A stretch of 56,121 nt of DNA from Methylotenera_A sp036676175 (GTDB taxonomy: Bacteria > Pseudomonadota > Gammaproteobacteria > Burkholderiales > Methylophilaceae): NCBI GenBank assembly GCA_036676175.1, contig JAKFDL010000089.1, positions 1-56,121 on the forward strand. Direction: 5' to 3'. Made by a program: the position numbers and the translations under genes. Position 1 is the first letter of the stretch; the number at the start of each line of letters is the position of its first letter. Positions 8,242-17,149 of the stretch are shown in pieces. Below the pieces are notes generated by a model. That model was not told the DNA's origin. It did no database searches and worked only from the letters and a program-made list of their open reading frames with translations.

Positions 8242-8248
8242 ATTACGC
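8232..8248. other. Small hairpin with the ttcA stop codon in its loop
   Basis: GCGTAAT, then TAA (the ttcA stop at 8239-8241), then ATTACGC. The 7-bp stem is perfect but AT-rich and no T-run follows, so it is a weak terminator at best. Confidence 0.4.
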
Positions 8249-8275
8249 CAGACTCTATCTATTTTATTTGCAAAC

Positions 8276-8305
8276 TTGTCTAGTTATTGATTTGCTTGCT
8301 ATTAT
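8276..8305 (+). promoter_or_regulatory. Candidate sigma-70 promoter of topA
   Basis: TTGTCT (8276-8281) and TATTAT (8300-8305) are separated by 18 bases, in the 106-base gap between ttcA and topA. Matches to consensus are 4/6 and 5/6. The predicted leader is about 35 bases. Seen in sequence; activity is inferred. Confidence 0.45.
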
Positions 8306-8347
8306 CTAGGCAATTCTAAAAAATTCGCCCGTCAATTCAAGGTTTAA

Positions 8348-10954
8348 ATGTCCAAACTACTCATTGTAGAATCGCCCTCTAAGGCAAAAACGCTTAAAAA
8401 ATATCTTGGCAACGATTTCGAGGTATTAGCCTCGTACGGCCATGTGCGCGATTTAATTCCCAAAAATGGCGCGGTAGACCCAGCCAACCAGTTTGCCATG
8501 AAATATGATGTGATTGAGCGTAATGCCAAACACATGGATGCGATTGCCAAAGCGGCCAAAGGTGCAGATAGCATTTATCTGGCAACCGACCCGGATCGCG
8601 AAGGCGAGGCTATTTCATGGCACATTGCTGAGATTTTGGCAGATAAAAAGCTATTAAAAAACAAACTTATTAAGCGGGTAGAGTTTAACGAGATTACACA
8701 AACGGCGGTAAAACACGCCATAGACCACCCGCGCGATATTGCCATGAATCTGGTCAACGCGCAGCAAGCACGCCGAGCATTAGATTATCTAGTCGGCTTT
8801 AATTTATCGCCCTTATTATGGAAAAAAATTCGCAGGGGCTTATCTGCTGGGCGTGTACAAAGTCCTGCGCTACGCCTTATTGTAGAGCGTGAACTGGAAA
8901 TTGAGGCGTTTCAATCACAAGAATATTGGTCAATCCACCTAGACGCGCTAAAGCATGCACACAAATTTAATGCTAAGCTCATTCAACTCAATAACGAGAA
9001 GATTGAGCAATTTACCGTCATCAACCACGACCAACAAGCGGATATTGTTGGTAAATTATTGTTGGCTTCAGCAGGAAAAACCACAGTTTCAAGAGTAGAA
9101 AAGAAGCAGCGTAGCCGTAGCCCAGCTGCACCATTTACCACTTCCACTTTGCAACAAGAGGCGGTGCGCAAGCTGGGCTTTACGACCAGCCGTGCCATGC
9201 GAATCGCTCAGCAGCTGTATGAAGGTATTGATGTCGGTAGCGGTACAGTGGGTTTAATTACCTATATGCGTACCGATTCGTTTAGCTTAGCTACCGAGGC
9301 GGTGATGAGCATTCGTGATTATGTGAAGAAGAATTTTGAGGCGGATTATTTGCCAAAATCGCCCATCATCTACAAAACCAAAGCTAAAAATGCACAAGAG
9401 GCTCATGAAGCGATTCGCCCGACTGACATCAACCGTGCACCCGTTAAATTGCGTCAATATTTAAATGACGAGCAATTTAAACTGTATGAAATGATTTGGA
9501 AACGCAGCCTTGCCTGCCAAATGTCGCCTGCCAAGTTTGATGCAGTGAGTGTAGATTTAGCTGTTGGGAGTGAGGCCAACTTATTCCGCGCTTCGGGCCA
9601 AACACTCGTTTTCCCTGGCTTTATTGCGGTGTATATGGAAGGCCGTGACGACGATGAGGATGAAGACGGCGAATCGAAATTACCGCATTTAGAAACTGGC
9701 GAAGTATTAACTGTGGAAAAAATCTACGGTGACCAGCACTTTACCGAGCCGCCACCGCGGTATGGCGAAGCCAGTTTGGTGAAAATATTAGAAGAATACG
9801 GCATTGGCCGCCCCTCTACTTACGCCAGCATTATTAGCACACTGCAAGACCGTGAATACGTTGTATTAGATAAGAAACGCTTTACGCCGACCGATGTAGG
9901 GCGAGTAGTCAGTAAATTTTTATCTGAACATTTTACCAAGTATGTGGATTACGACTTTACCGCCAATCTAGAGAATGCGCTGGATAGCGTAGCTGATGGT
10001 GAGCGCGAGTGGATTCCGCTGATGGATGAGTTTTGGCAAGGTTTTAACAGCCAAATTTTAAGCAAAGCCGATGTGGATAGGCCTGGCAATGAGTTGATTG
10101 ATGAAGCTTGCCCCAAATGTGGCAAACCGCTACAAAAGCAACTGAGCCGTTATGGCACGTTCATTGGCTGTACTGGCTACAATGCCGAGCCAAAATGTGA
10201 TTACAAACGTAGCCTGAACGGCGCAGCCCAAGCAGGCAGCGACCCTGTAACAATTGGTATGGATGCTGATTCTGGTAAAGAAATTTACCTAATGAACGGG
10301 CCTTATGGACCTTACCTGCAAGTAGGCGTAGCCGTAGAAGGCGAGAAGAAAAAACCCAAACGCGTTAGCATTCCAAAAGAAATTTCACTCGCCAATGTGA
10401 ATATTGATATTGCCAATATGTTACTCAGCTTGCCACGTGATTTAGGCCAGCACCCGGATACAGGCAAAAAAATTATCGCCAATATTGGCCGCTTTGGCCC
10501 TTATGTTAATCACGATGGCAAGTTTAAATCAATTCCAAAGTCTGAAAGTGTTTTTAACATTGATTTGGCTGGTGCCATTGCGTTGTTAGCTACGGCCAAT
10601 ACCGGCCCAGCGCCGATTGCTGATTTAGGCGCCCACCCCAGTGGTGAGGGACGAGTTGAGGTATATGCCGGCCGCTATGGCCCCTATGTACAGCATGCAA
10701 AGATTCGTGCCACTTTGCCAAGAAGCATGGCACCAGAAGAGTTAACGCTGGATGAAGCGTTGGGACTATTGGCTGAAAAAGCTGCAAAGGACGAAGCGAC
10801 TGGTAAACCAGGTGGTAAAAAAGCTGCAGCCAAAAAAACTGCGGCTAAAAAAGCCCCTGCAACCAAGCTGGTTGCATCTAAAACTAAGGTCATTAAAGCC
10901 ACTGGTAAAAAACCAGTAGCCAAGAAGAAAACAGTAAAAAAACCTGACGTTTGA
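8348..10954 (+). CDS. topA: TopA, DNA topoisomerase I
   Basis: This type IA topoisomerase relaxes negative supercoils. The TOPRIM domain opens the protein (LLIVESPSKAKTLKKYLG, then DPDREGEAISWH). The catalytic tyrosine is in TYMRTDS, and GRPSTYA is present. After the core there is one four-cysteine zinc finger (CPKC...C...C) and then two or three glycine/tyrosine-rich C-terminal repeats (GPYGPYLQVG, GRFGPYV, GRYGPYV). The last 58 or so residues are almost all Lys, Ala, Thr and Pro, like a histone H1-type DNA-binding tail. At 868 residues the length is normal for betaproteobacteria. A terminator follows. Confidence 0.97.
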   Translation: MSKLLIVESPSKAKTLKKYLGNDFEVLASYGHVRDLIPKNGAVDPANQFAMKYDVIERNAKHMDAIAKAAKGADSIYLATDPDREGEAISWHIAEILADKKLLKNKLIKRVEFNEITQTAVKHAIDHPRDIAMNLVNAQQARRALDYLVGFNLSPLLWKKIRRGLSAGRVQSPALRLIVERELEIEAFQSQEYWSIHLDALKHAHKFNAKLIQLNNEKIEQFTVINHDQQADIVGKLLLASAGKTTVSRVEKKQRSRSPAAPFTTSTLQQEAVRKLGFTTSRAMRIAQQLYEGIDVGSGTVGLITYMRTDSFSLATEAVMSIRDYVKKNFEADYLPKSPIIYKTKAKNAQEAHEAIRPTDINRAPVKLRQYLNDEQFKLYEMIWKRSLACQMSPAKFDAVSVDLAVGSEANLFRASGQTLVFPGFIAVYMEGRDDDEDEDGESKLPHLETGEVLTVEKIYGDQHFTEPPPRYGEASLVKILEEYGIGRPSTYASIISTLQDREYVVLDKKRFTPTDVGRVVSKFLSEHFTKYVDYDFTANLENALDSVADGEREWIPLMDEFWQGFNSQILSKADVDRPGNELIDEACPKCGKPLQKQLSRYGTFIGCTGYNAEPKCDYKRSLNGAAQAGSDPVTIGMDADSGKEIYLMNGPYGPYLQVGVAVEGEKKKPKRVSIPKEISLANVNIDIANMLLSLPRDLGQHPDTGKKIIANIGRFGPYVNHDGKFKSIPKSESVFNIDLAGAIALLATANTGPAPIADLGAHPSGEGRVEVYAGRYGPYVQHAKIRATLPRSMAPEELTLDEALGLLAEKAAKDEATGKPGGKKAAAKKTAAKKAPATKLVASKTKVIKATGKKPVAKKKTVKKPDV

Positions 10955-10980
10955 ATTTTTAGGCTTAAACCGCCAATAAA

Positions 10981-11008
10981 AAAGCAGCCACAAGGCTGCT
11001 TTTTTTTA
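10981..11008. terminator. Bidirectional terminator between topA and pbpG
   Basis: AAAGCAGCC-ACAA-GGCTGCTTT forms a perfect 9-bp stem followed by a T-run on the plus strand and, in reverse, by another T-rich stretch. It lies between the converging topA and pbpG genes and can end both transcripts. Confidence 0.88.
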
Positions 11009-11020
11009 ACTACCAAATAA

Positions 11021-12076
11021 TTAAGAAACTTCGCCTGTCTGCACAGCTTCGATCTGGCCTGTCGTTGTGGCTTTTGGCTCAATATGTATGTCCATATTGT
11101 GTTCCATCCATTTACGTACACGGTTGGCATCACCAATACGCGTCATCTTACCGTTAGAATCGAGCAATACCACAATCATTGGCTCGCCTGCGATCGTCGC
11201 TTGCATCACCAAGCACCGACCTGCCTCAGAAATATAGCCTGTTTTAGATAATCCAATTTGCCACTCGCCAGTGCGCACCAAACCATTGGTGTTGTTAAAG
11301 TTCACTGCATTATGGCGACCCTCCACATAAACCTCATGCGAAGGACTAGTAGTTGCTAAACGAATTTCTGGATATTGATAGGCGGCCTGTACCAACTTGG
11401 CCAAGTCTTCCGCAGTAGAAACATTTGCAGAATCTAAGCCTGTAGGGTCTACAAAGTTTGTGTGCATCAGACCTAAAGCCATTGCTTTGGCGTTCATGGC
11501 TTTTACAAAACCATACTTGCCACCTGGATAATTTGTACCAAGTGCAGACGCAGCTCTATTTTCAGAAGCCATTAATGCTAGTTGCAACATATCGCCACGA
11601 CTTAAGCCAGAGCCCACAGACAAACGTGAACTACTACCCTTTACATAATCTACATCTTCGTTAGAAACATAAATCATTTCATCGAACGATTGACCTGCAT
11701 CTAGTGCCACCATGGCGGTCATCAGTTTAGTAATAGAGGCTATAGGAGCAGGCGTGTCTGTATTTTTAGCATAAATAATTTCACCAGTGTTTTGATGAAT
11801 CACTAAAGCCTTGCTGGAAGCGAGTTGTAATACACCGCTGCCATCGTAGCTTTCTATTGCGCGCTGCGCTGCCAGCGCATTGCGTAATCTCACGCTCACT
11901 TTTTTGGTACTTTTTTTATAACGATTAGATACACGTTGTTTGCCAAAGGTGCTTTTTTGACTAGTCGAAATACGCTTTTGTGATTTTTTATTGGCCGCTA
12001 ACAATTCTATGGGCGTCGCCACTAAGGCAATTGCCATATAAACCAACATAAATTTCTTTAAAAGTAAGTTCACCAT
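11021..12076 (-). CDS. pbpG: PbpG-like D-alanyl-D-alanine endopeptidase (PBP7 family)
   Basis: This is a periplasmic low-molecular-weight penicillin-binding protein that cuts peptide cross-links in murein. The active-site triads are SITK (SxxK), SEN (SxN) and KTG. An N-terminal hydrophobic segment (LLLKKFMLVYMAIALVATP) acts as signal or anchor, followed by a basic linker rich in Lys and Ser. I chose ATG at 12076; a TTG three codons upstream is possible. A promoter-like pair lies at 12138-12109. Confidence 0.88.
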   Translation of the reverse strand: MVNLLLKKFMLVYMAIALVATPIELLAANKKSQKRISTSQKSTFGKQRVSNRYKKSTKKVSVRLRNALAAQRAIESYDGSGVLQLASSKALVIHQNTGEIIYAKNTDTPAPIASITKLMTAMVALDAGQSFDEMIYVSNEDVDYVKGSSSRLSVGSGLSRGDMLQLALMASENRAASALGTNYPGGKYGFVKAMNAKAMALGLMHTNFVDPTGLDSANVSTAEDLAKLVQAAYQYPEIRLATTSPSHEVYVEGRHNAVNFNNTNGLVRTGEWQIGLSKTGYISEAGRCLVMQATIAGEPMIVVLLDSNGKMTRIGDANRVRKWMEHNMDIHIEPKATTTGQIEAVQTGEVS

Positions 12077-12108
12077 TTCAACCAAATCTCACTAAAGCTT
12101 GAATCAAT

Positions 12109-12138
12109 AATATATAAAAAATAGTTATTTGTCATCAA
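12109..12138 (-). promoter_or_regulatory. Candidate sigma-70 promoter of pbpG
   Basis: On the minus strand TTGATG (12138-12133) is followed after 18 bases by TATATT (12114-12109). Matches are 4/6 and 5/6. The predicted leader is about 25 bases. The surrounding 230-base divergent region is very AT-rich. Confidence 0.45.
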
Positions 12139-12220
12139 GTTAGCATATATATGTAAAATAAATATTAAGATTATGCGTATTGTGACTAATTTGACACACT
12201 ATTTATAGCGCATAATTGAC

Positions 12221-12285
12221 CGCATAAAATAATCACTTTATGCGAAAATAACGTATTGACTTGCACTAATGCGAATTAGTTACAA
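12221..12285 (+). promoter_or_regulatory. Promoter region with two dyads upstream of the gcvH-like gene
   Basis: CGCATAAA (12221-12228) and TTTATGCG (12237-12244) form a perfect 8-bp inverted repeat. Just downstream is a -35-like TTGACT (12256-12261). A second dyad, CTAAT-GCGA-ATTAG (12266-12279), fills the spacer before a weak -10-like TTACAA (12280-12285). Dyads on and next to a promoter suggest a regulator binding site. No specific regulator can be named. Confidence 0.4.
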
Positions 12286-12315
12286 ATTTTACAGCATTTT
12301 TTTTAAGGTCTGAAC

Positions 12316-12699
12316 ATGAAATTCCCAGCCCAATTGCATTATACCGCAGAACATTTATGGGTACTCCAAGAACCTCATGGAGATTGGCTTGCAGGCATTA
12401 CCGATTATGCTCAGGATTTACTAGGAGACATTGTATTTATTGATCCGCCCAAATTGGGCGACGCGCTGGTGAGTGCGACGCCTTGCGGGGTAGTGGAATC
12501 GGTAAAAACTGGATCGGATCTGCATGCACCCATGAATGGAGTGGTGACAGCAATTAATGAAGAATTGCTGGGTGCGCCAGAGGGCATTAACGATAAACCG
12601 TATGCCGCATGGATATTTAAGTTTAAGCCAACAGATGTCAACGATACCACGCATTTTTTGAGCGCAGACGCCTACCAAAAACTGATTGAAAGTGCCTAA
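12316..12699 (+). CDS. gcvH: GcvH-like lipoyl carrier protein
   Basis: This 127-residue protein has the H-protein fold: HYTAEHLWV at the N-terminus, GITDYAQDLLGDIVF, then the lipoylation site GVVESVKTGSDLHAP with Lys64 as the lipoyl-lysine. In the glycine cleavage system it carries the aminomethyl group between P, T and L proteins. None of those genes is nearby. It differs from usual GcvH at places (HLWV instead of HEWV, and a Q-E-P-H-G-D insert). It could be the main H protein or a paralogue used as a lipoate or C1 carrier. The upstream region carries dyads, so it seems to be regulated alone. Confidence 0.8.
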   Translation: MKFPAQLHYTAEHLWVLQEPHGDWLAGITDYAQDLLGDIVFIDPPKLGDALVSATPCGVVESVKTGSDLHAPMNGVVTAINEELLGAPEGINDKPYAAWIFKFKPTDVNDTTHFLSADAYQKLIESA

Positions 12700-12742
12700 A
12701 TTAATTAGGTCTGAGTTACAACTATCTGAGTTAAATTACAGC

Positions 12743-13948
12743 TTATTTCGGTAAAACAAATTTTACTTTTAGTAACAAATCCTGCAGTTCATTGGTAAGC
12801 TGTCTGCGTAAATCGTTTTCCAGTGTAGGCAATAAGGTGGCTAAGATATGCTGGATATTTTCGCGCATCACTTCTTGTACCACAGGCAGATCAGCGTTCA
12901 CAGTGGCTAAGAAACTATCACGTACCTGCCCAGTTTGTAGTGTCATGTCCTCCATAAATTTAGCTTTCACTTCATCTGCTGCCGCCTCATAAATACTTGG
13001 AATTGCCTCATTCATTGTTACGCGCATTTGCGTCAGTATATCGGCTTGCATCAATTGCATCTGCGCAAGCAAATCTTCTTTGGCGTTTTCATTCAAGGTA
13101 TTGAACGAGCTGGTGAGGGTTTCACCCAATTGTGCTTGCTGCATCGTAAGCGATTCAGCCTGAAATGCTTGCAATTCCTCTGTTAACTGCTGGCTAATCT
13201 GCTGCGTAATCGCTTCCTGCTGCTCAGCCACCGAGTTAGTATAAATATCCGGCATAGCGGCAATAAAATTAGCGCGCATTTCTGTCAATGCATCGGCTTG
13301 CATGGTAGCCGCTTGCTGTTGTAAATCCGTATAGAGATTTTGATTAAGTGACTCAAATATGGAGCTGAACCCCTGCTGTAACTGTGTTTGATATTGACTA
13401 ATGGATTGCGCTTGAAACGCGTTCATCTCAGCATTAATGGTGCTCATCATCCGCGCGCCTATCTCCGATTGCAGCACCTCCATATTCGCATTAATTTGCG
13501 TGCTGGCCTGCTCTACCGCCGCTTGCATGTCTTCCGACAGCATGGCGTCTGCCTTAGAAATCGCAGCTGTCTGCAGATTAGCGATTCTTTGCTCCAAATC
13601 ACTATACACATAGTCAGCAGTAGCTTGATACATGCGCGGTAACTCAGTTTTTAAATCTGCTTTGGTTTTATCGACAAAATCTACGGTGCGCGCCTCTATA
13701 CTGGCCTGCGTTTGTATTACCTCATCTTGCAAATCTTGCAATAGTTCGGCCCTGAGTGCTTGACGCACGCTTTCTGTTACTGTTTTTGCAATATCCGCCT
13801 CTAATCTTGGCTTAATATGCGCTGCGATACGCGCAATCAATTCAGGCGTGATTAGGGTGGCATCGTCTCGTCTTTGGCTTGGCTCAGATTCAGCCAACGA
13901 CTTAGGTTGGTAAACTTCTGTCAGTAATGGGATTTTTTTGTCTGCCAC
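12743..13948 (-). CDS. Repeat-containing coiled-coil protein in the holC operon
   Basis: I do not recognise a named family with confidence. The N-terminal IPLLTEVYQP and the place behind holC resemble DUF2486-type proteins of other betaproteobacteria. The 401 residues are rich in Gln, Ala, Glu and Leu, with no cysteine, no signal peptide and no membrane segment; long amphipathic helices are predicted from the heptad-like pattern. An internal duplication is clear: residues about 171-240 and 255-322 align with an 84-residue offset (AFQAQS/AFQAES, MQADALTEMR/MQADILTQMR, IPSIY/MPDIY). A weaker third copy is near 95-120. It is cotranscribed with holC (11-base gap). A scaffold role is possible but unproven. 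Confidence 0.8.
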   Translation of the reverse strand: MADKKIPLLTEVYQPKSLAESEPSQRRDDATLITPELIARIAAHIKPRLEADIAKTVTESVRQALRAELLQDLQDEVIQTQASIEARTVDFVDKTKADLKTELPRMYQATADYVYSDLEQRIANLQTAAISKADAMLSEDMQAAVEQASTQINANMEVLQSEIGARMMSTINAEMNAFQAQSISQYQTQLQQGFSSIFESLNQNLYTDLQQQAATMQADALTEMRANFIAAMPDIYTNSVAEQQEAITQQISQQLTEELQAFQAESLTMQQAQLGETLTSSFNTLNENAKEDLLAQMQLMQADILTQMRVTMNEAIPSIYEAAADEVKAKFMEDMTLQTGQVRDSFLATVNADLPVVQEVMRENIQHILATLLPTLENDLRRQLTNELQDLLLKVKFVLPK

Positions 13949-13959
13949 AATAGCCTCAT

Positions 13960-14382
13960 TTAAGTTTGTGCATGGTTAATATTCTTAACTTCATAGCCCC
14001 TGTCGCGATAAAATTTATAGCGTGCGCGCGCAGCCACTTTATCTTGCTCGTCCTCGCCCACCAACTCAACCAACTGTGTAAATCGACTAAAAAAACTCGG
14101 CCCAACCTCTGCAAAATTAATCAGCATATCATCTTGCAACAATGGATTGTGTTGCCAATGAATAATCACCGGCGTTTGCTGGGCAAGCACATTATCGACC
14201 AGCACATTCGGCGCAAACCCTTCTACTTGTTGCTGCCATAAGCTTGCGCTAATTTCGCTGGCACTTCCTTGATTATCGGCCAAAACGGTTACTTTGCGCC
14301 GCTTGAGAAGCGCGCCTTGCACCAGTTCTGCCAGCAATTGCTGCTTATTCGCCACATTAAAATAAAAATCGATACGCGTCAT
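13960..14382 (-). CDS. holC: DNA polymerase III chi subunit
   Basis: The chi subunit links the clamp-loader complex to single-stranded DNA-binding protein. The 140-residue sequence has the family start (MTRIDFYFNV), a middle FAPNVLVDN, PVIIHW, and the end motif ARARYKFYRDRGYEV. It sits 6 bases after pepA, an old and common pairing in proteobacteria, and before the coiled-coil gene. Confidence 0.9.
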   Translation of the reverse strand: MTRIDFYFNVANKQQLLAELVQGALLKRRKVTVLADNQGSASEISASLWQQQVEGFAPNVLVDNVLAQQTPVIIHWQHNPLLQDDMLINFAEVGPSFFSRFTQLVELVGEDEQDKVAARARYKFYRDRGYEVKNINHAQT

Positions 14383-14388
14383 TGAATA

Positions 14389-15882
14389 TTATTTAACGGC
14401 ACTACTTTTAGTACGATTGACTAAAAATGTAGTGAGCAAGGGCACTGGACGTCCAGTACCGCCTTTTTCCTTACCGCTTTTCCACGCTGTACCTGCAATA
14501 TCCAAGTGTGCCCAATCATATTTCTTGGTAAAGCGGGATAAAAAGCAAGCCGCCGTAATGCTGCCACCCGCACGGCCACCAATGTTCGCCATATCGGCAA
14601 AATTGCTATCCAGTTGTGTTTGAAACTCTTCCCATAACGGCATATGCCAAGCACGGTCATGCGCTTTTTCACCTGCAGCCAGCAATTCAGCGGCTAATGC
14701 ATCTTTGTTACTGAATAAACCACTCGGATGATGTCCTAGCGCAATCACGCAGGCACCTGTCAGCGTCGCTATATCCACCACTGCGCTTGGCTCAAACCGC
14801 TCAGCATAAGTGAGCGCATCGCACAAAATCAGGCGGCCTTCAGCATCGGTATTCAGCACTTCAATGGTCTGGCCAGACATACTGGTCAAAATGTCACCAG
14901 GCTTAATTGCACCGGCATCGGGCATATTTTCGCAAGTAGCAATCAGGCCAATAGCATTGATGGCCAGGTCCAACTCACCGATGGCTTTAAACGTCCCTAA
15001 GACACTTGCTGCGCCACACATGTCATATTTCATTTCATCCATTTCAGCACCAGGCTTCAATGAGATGCCGCCGGTATCAAAAGTAATACCCTTGCCTACC
15101 AGCACGGTTGGCTTTTGCTTTTTATCGCCTTTTAGATGCTGCAGCACAATAAAGCGCGGCGGTTCTACACTGCCTTGCGCCACACCTAAAAATGAGCCCA
15201 TTCCTAGTTTTTCAATCTCTTCTTTTTCCAGCACTTCTACTTTAAAACCATAAGCTTTTGCCAACGTCTTGGCTTGCTTGCCCAAATATGTTGGTGTGCA
15301 AATATTGGGCGGTAAATTGCCTAAATCTTTGGCCAAACTCACACCGGAACCAACTGCCAAGCCATGTTTAAGGCCAGCTTCTGCTTGTGCGTTGTCTGTT
15401 TTTTGTACAAAAATGGCCATTTTTTCTATGGCCAAAGGCTCAGCTTTTTTAAGCTTATTCGCATTCACCTGGTAAGTTGCGTCTGTGACTACCTCAACCA
15501 GTTGTGCTACCTTGCTTTGTATATCTGATTTTTTAATCGCTAACTCCGTTAAGTATATCCCAGCATTGCTCACGCCTTTTGGCAACGCTTTAACCGCAGC
15601 ACGTACTGCTTGGCGATATTGCTTTTCGCTAAATTCTGCCTGTTTACCCAAGCCAACTAACAGCACACGTGTAGCTGTCACGCCGGTCACCGCATGCAGC
15701 AATAAGGTAGCGCCTAACTTGCCATCCAGATCGCCGCTTTTTAACACGGCACTTATTGATTTATTTGATGCATCATCTAAACTTTTTGCAGCCTCGCTTA
15801 ACTTACGCCCTTCAAATACGCCTACAATCACACAATCGTGATGTTGTTTTTCAGGATTTCCGTTTTTTATGCTAAATTCCAC
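14389..15882 (-). CDS. pepA: Leucyl aminopeptidase PepA
   Basis: This cytosolic M17 metallo-aminopeptidase removes N-terminal residues from peptides; in E. coli it also binds DNA as an accessory factor. The signature NTDAEGRLIL and the metal-binding stretch KGITFDTGGISLKPG are intact. I set the start at GTG 15882 (VEFSIKNG) because AAAGGA sits 7 bases before it and the 497-residue length fits the family; upstream in-frame extension adds an unrelated basic stretch. It heads the pepA-holC-coiled-coil operon and is divergent from lptFG. Confidence 0.95.
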   Translation of the reverse strand: MEFSIKNGNPEKQHHDCVIVGVFEGRKLSEAAKSLDDASNKSISAVLKSGDLDGKLGATLLLHAVTGVTATRVLLVGLGKQAEFSEKQYRQAVRAAVKALPKGVSNAGIYLTELAIKKSDIQSKVAQLVEVVTDATYQVNANKLKKAEPLAIEKMAIFVQKTDNAQAEAGLKHGLAVGSGVSLAKDLGNLPPNICTPTYLGKQAKTLAKAYGFKVEVLEKEEIEKLGMGSFLGVAQGSVEPPRFIVLQHLKGDKKQKPTVLVGKGITFDTGGISLKPGAEMDEMKYDMCGAASVLGTFKAIGELDLAINAIGLIATCENMPDAGAIKPGDILTSMSGQTIEVLNTDAEGRLILCDALTYAERFEPSAVVDIATLTGACVIALGHHPSGLFSNKDALAAELLAAGEKAHDRAWHMPLWEEFQTQLDSNFADMANIGGRAGGSITAACFLSRFTKKYDWAHLDIAGTAWKSGKEKGGTGRPVPLLTTFLVNRTKSSAVK

Positions 15883-15993
15883 TGTTGATTCCTTTATAGT
15901 TAAGCTAAATTTACGACGCAATTTTGATATGGGTAATTATCTAGCGTTTCGGCATGAAATCAAAGCGTAAAGTTCAACAAGCTTACATTTGAA

Positions 15994-16020
15994 ATGACAG
16001 ATTTAAAAAGACTGCTTTGA
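15994..16020 (+). CDS. Possible 8-codon leader peptide before lptF
   Basis: ATG ACA GAT TTA AAA AGA CTG CTT TGA encodes MTDLKRLL. Its TGA overlaps the TTG start of lptF in a TTGA arrangement. This could couple translation of lptF to the leader. No clear ribosome site precedes the ATG, so it may be chance. Confidence 0.25.
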   Translation: MTDLKRLL

Positions 16021-17144
16021 ACATATTTAAAAAATCACTTTCACACGAACTGATCAGCACCGCTGGCGGGATTTTTGTCATTTTAGTTGGCATTATTATC
16101 GCTCAGCGTGCCGGCAACCTCATCCGTCTGGCTGCCAAAGGTATTTTACCTAACGATGCTATCAACACTTTGCTGGGTTTTAGCATGGTGCGTTATATGC
16201 CGATGATTCTATCGTTGACGATTTTTTTGGCGGTATTACTGACACTTACGCGTTGGCATCGCGATTCAGAAATGGTGGTGTGGTTTAGCTCCGGACTCGG
16301 TTTGAATAACTGGATTAAACCTATTTTAACGTTTGCCGTACCTGTGATTGTGGCAATTTCACTGCTGAGTTTTTGGGTGATGCCCTGGGCAGTAGACAAA
16401 GTGGAAGACTACCGCATGCAACTGAAAAGCCGGGATGATCTGTCATCTATCAACCCTGGTGTATTCAAGGAATCCAACAACGGTGAGCGCATTTATTTTA
16501 TCGAAAGCTTTGATGAGCTTGGCAATGTGGTAAAAAATATTTTTGTGCAAACCACCCAGCACAAAAAAACCGGGGTAATTGTGGCCAGCCAAGGCAGCCG
16601 AGAAAAAGCAGAAAACGGTGACGACTTTTTAGTCATGGAAAAGGGCCGTCGCTATGAAGCAAAGCCTAATTCGGCGGAGGTTTCTACCACCGAGTTTGAG
16701 CGTTATGCTATCCGCGTTGAAACCAAAGAAGTCGCGCGCAAACCGGATGACACCAATGCTAAATCTACTCAAGAGCTGTTAAAGACGACATCACCTGCCG
16801 ATAAGGCTGAGCTGCAATGGCGTTTAGCGATTCCCGTCTCTGCCCTTATTTTGGTGTTACTGGCGATTCCGCTTAGCTTTGTAGACCCACGTGCCGGTCG
16901 ATCGCTCAACCTGATTTTTGCACTGGTAATTTATGTAATTTACAACAATATCCTGAGCATTTTCCAAGCATGGGTTACACAAGGCAGACTTAATGCCACC
17001 ATTGGCTTGTGGCCTGTACACGCGTTTTTTGCACTACTGGTTTTTTATATGTTTTACCGCCGCAATCATCTGTTACCCTTGGTTCCTAAAATCATAGTCC
17101 CTAAATTTCCAAGCAGGTGGCTTGATTTAAAAAGAAATCCATAA
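16017..17144 (+). CDS. lptF: LptF, LPS export permease
   Basis: LptF is one of the two membrane subunits of the LptB2FG transporter that pulls LPS from the inner membrane. The 375 residues form six hydrophobic segments, three at each end, around a periplasmic beta-jellyroll domain. The N-terminal signature FKKSLSHEL is followed by a first helix, and SFVDPRAGRS marks the late cytoplasmic loop. The start appears to be TTG at 16017, since no in-frame ATG fits. lptG follows after 5 bases; lptBCA are at 49-51 kb. Confidence 0.93.
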   Translation: MNIFKKSLSHELISTAGGIFVILVGIIIAQRAGNLIRLAAKGILPNDAINTLLGFSMVRYMPMILSLTIFLAVLLTLTRWHRDSEMVVWFSSGLGLNNWIKPILTFAVPVIVAISLLSFWVMPWAVDKVEDYRMQLKSRDDLSSINPGVFKESNNGERIYFIESFDELGNVVKNIFVQTTQHKKTGVIVASQGSREKAENGDDFLVMEKGRRYEAKPNSAEVSTTEFERYAIRVETKEVARKPDDTNAKSTQELLKTTSPADKAELQWRLAIPVSALILVLLAIPLSFVDPRAGRSLNLIFALVIYVIYNNILSIFQAWVTQGRLNATIGLWPVHAFFALLVFYMFYRRNHLLPLVPKIIVPKFPSRWLDLKRNP

Positions 17145-17149
17145 AGCTA

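Noticed and set aside
10684..11136. Long open frame (about 150 codons) on the minus strand over the 3' end of topA
   Set aside because: It mirrors the Lys/Ala-rich topA tail, crosses the terminator and has no family features. It is an antisense shadow.
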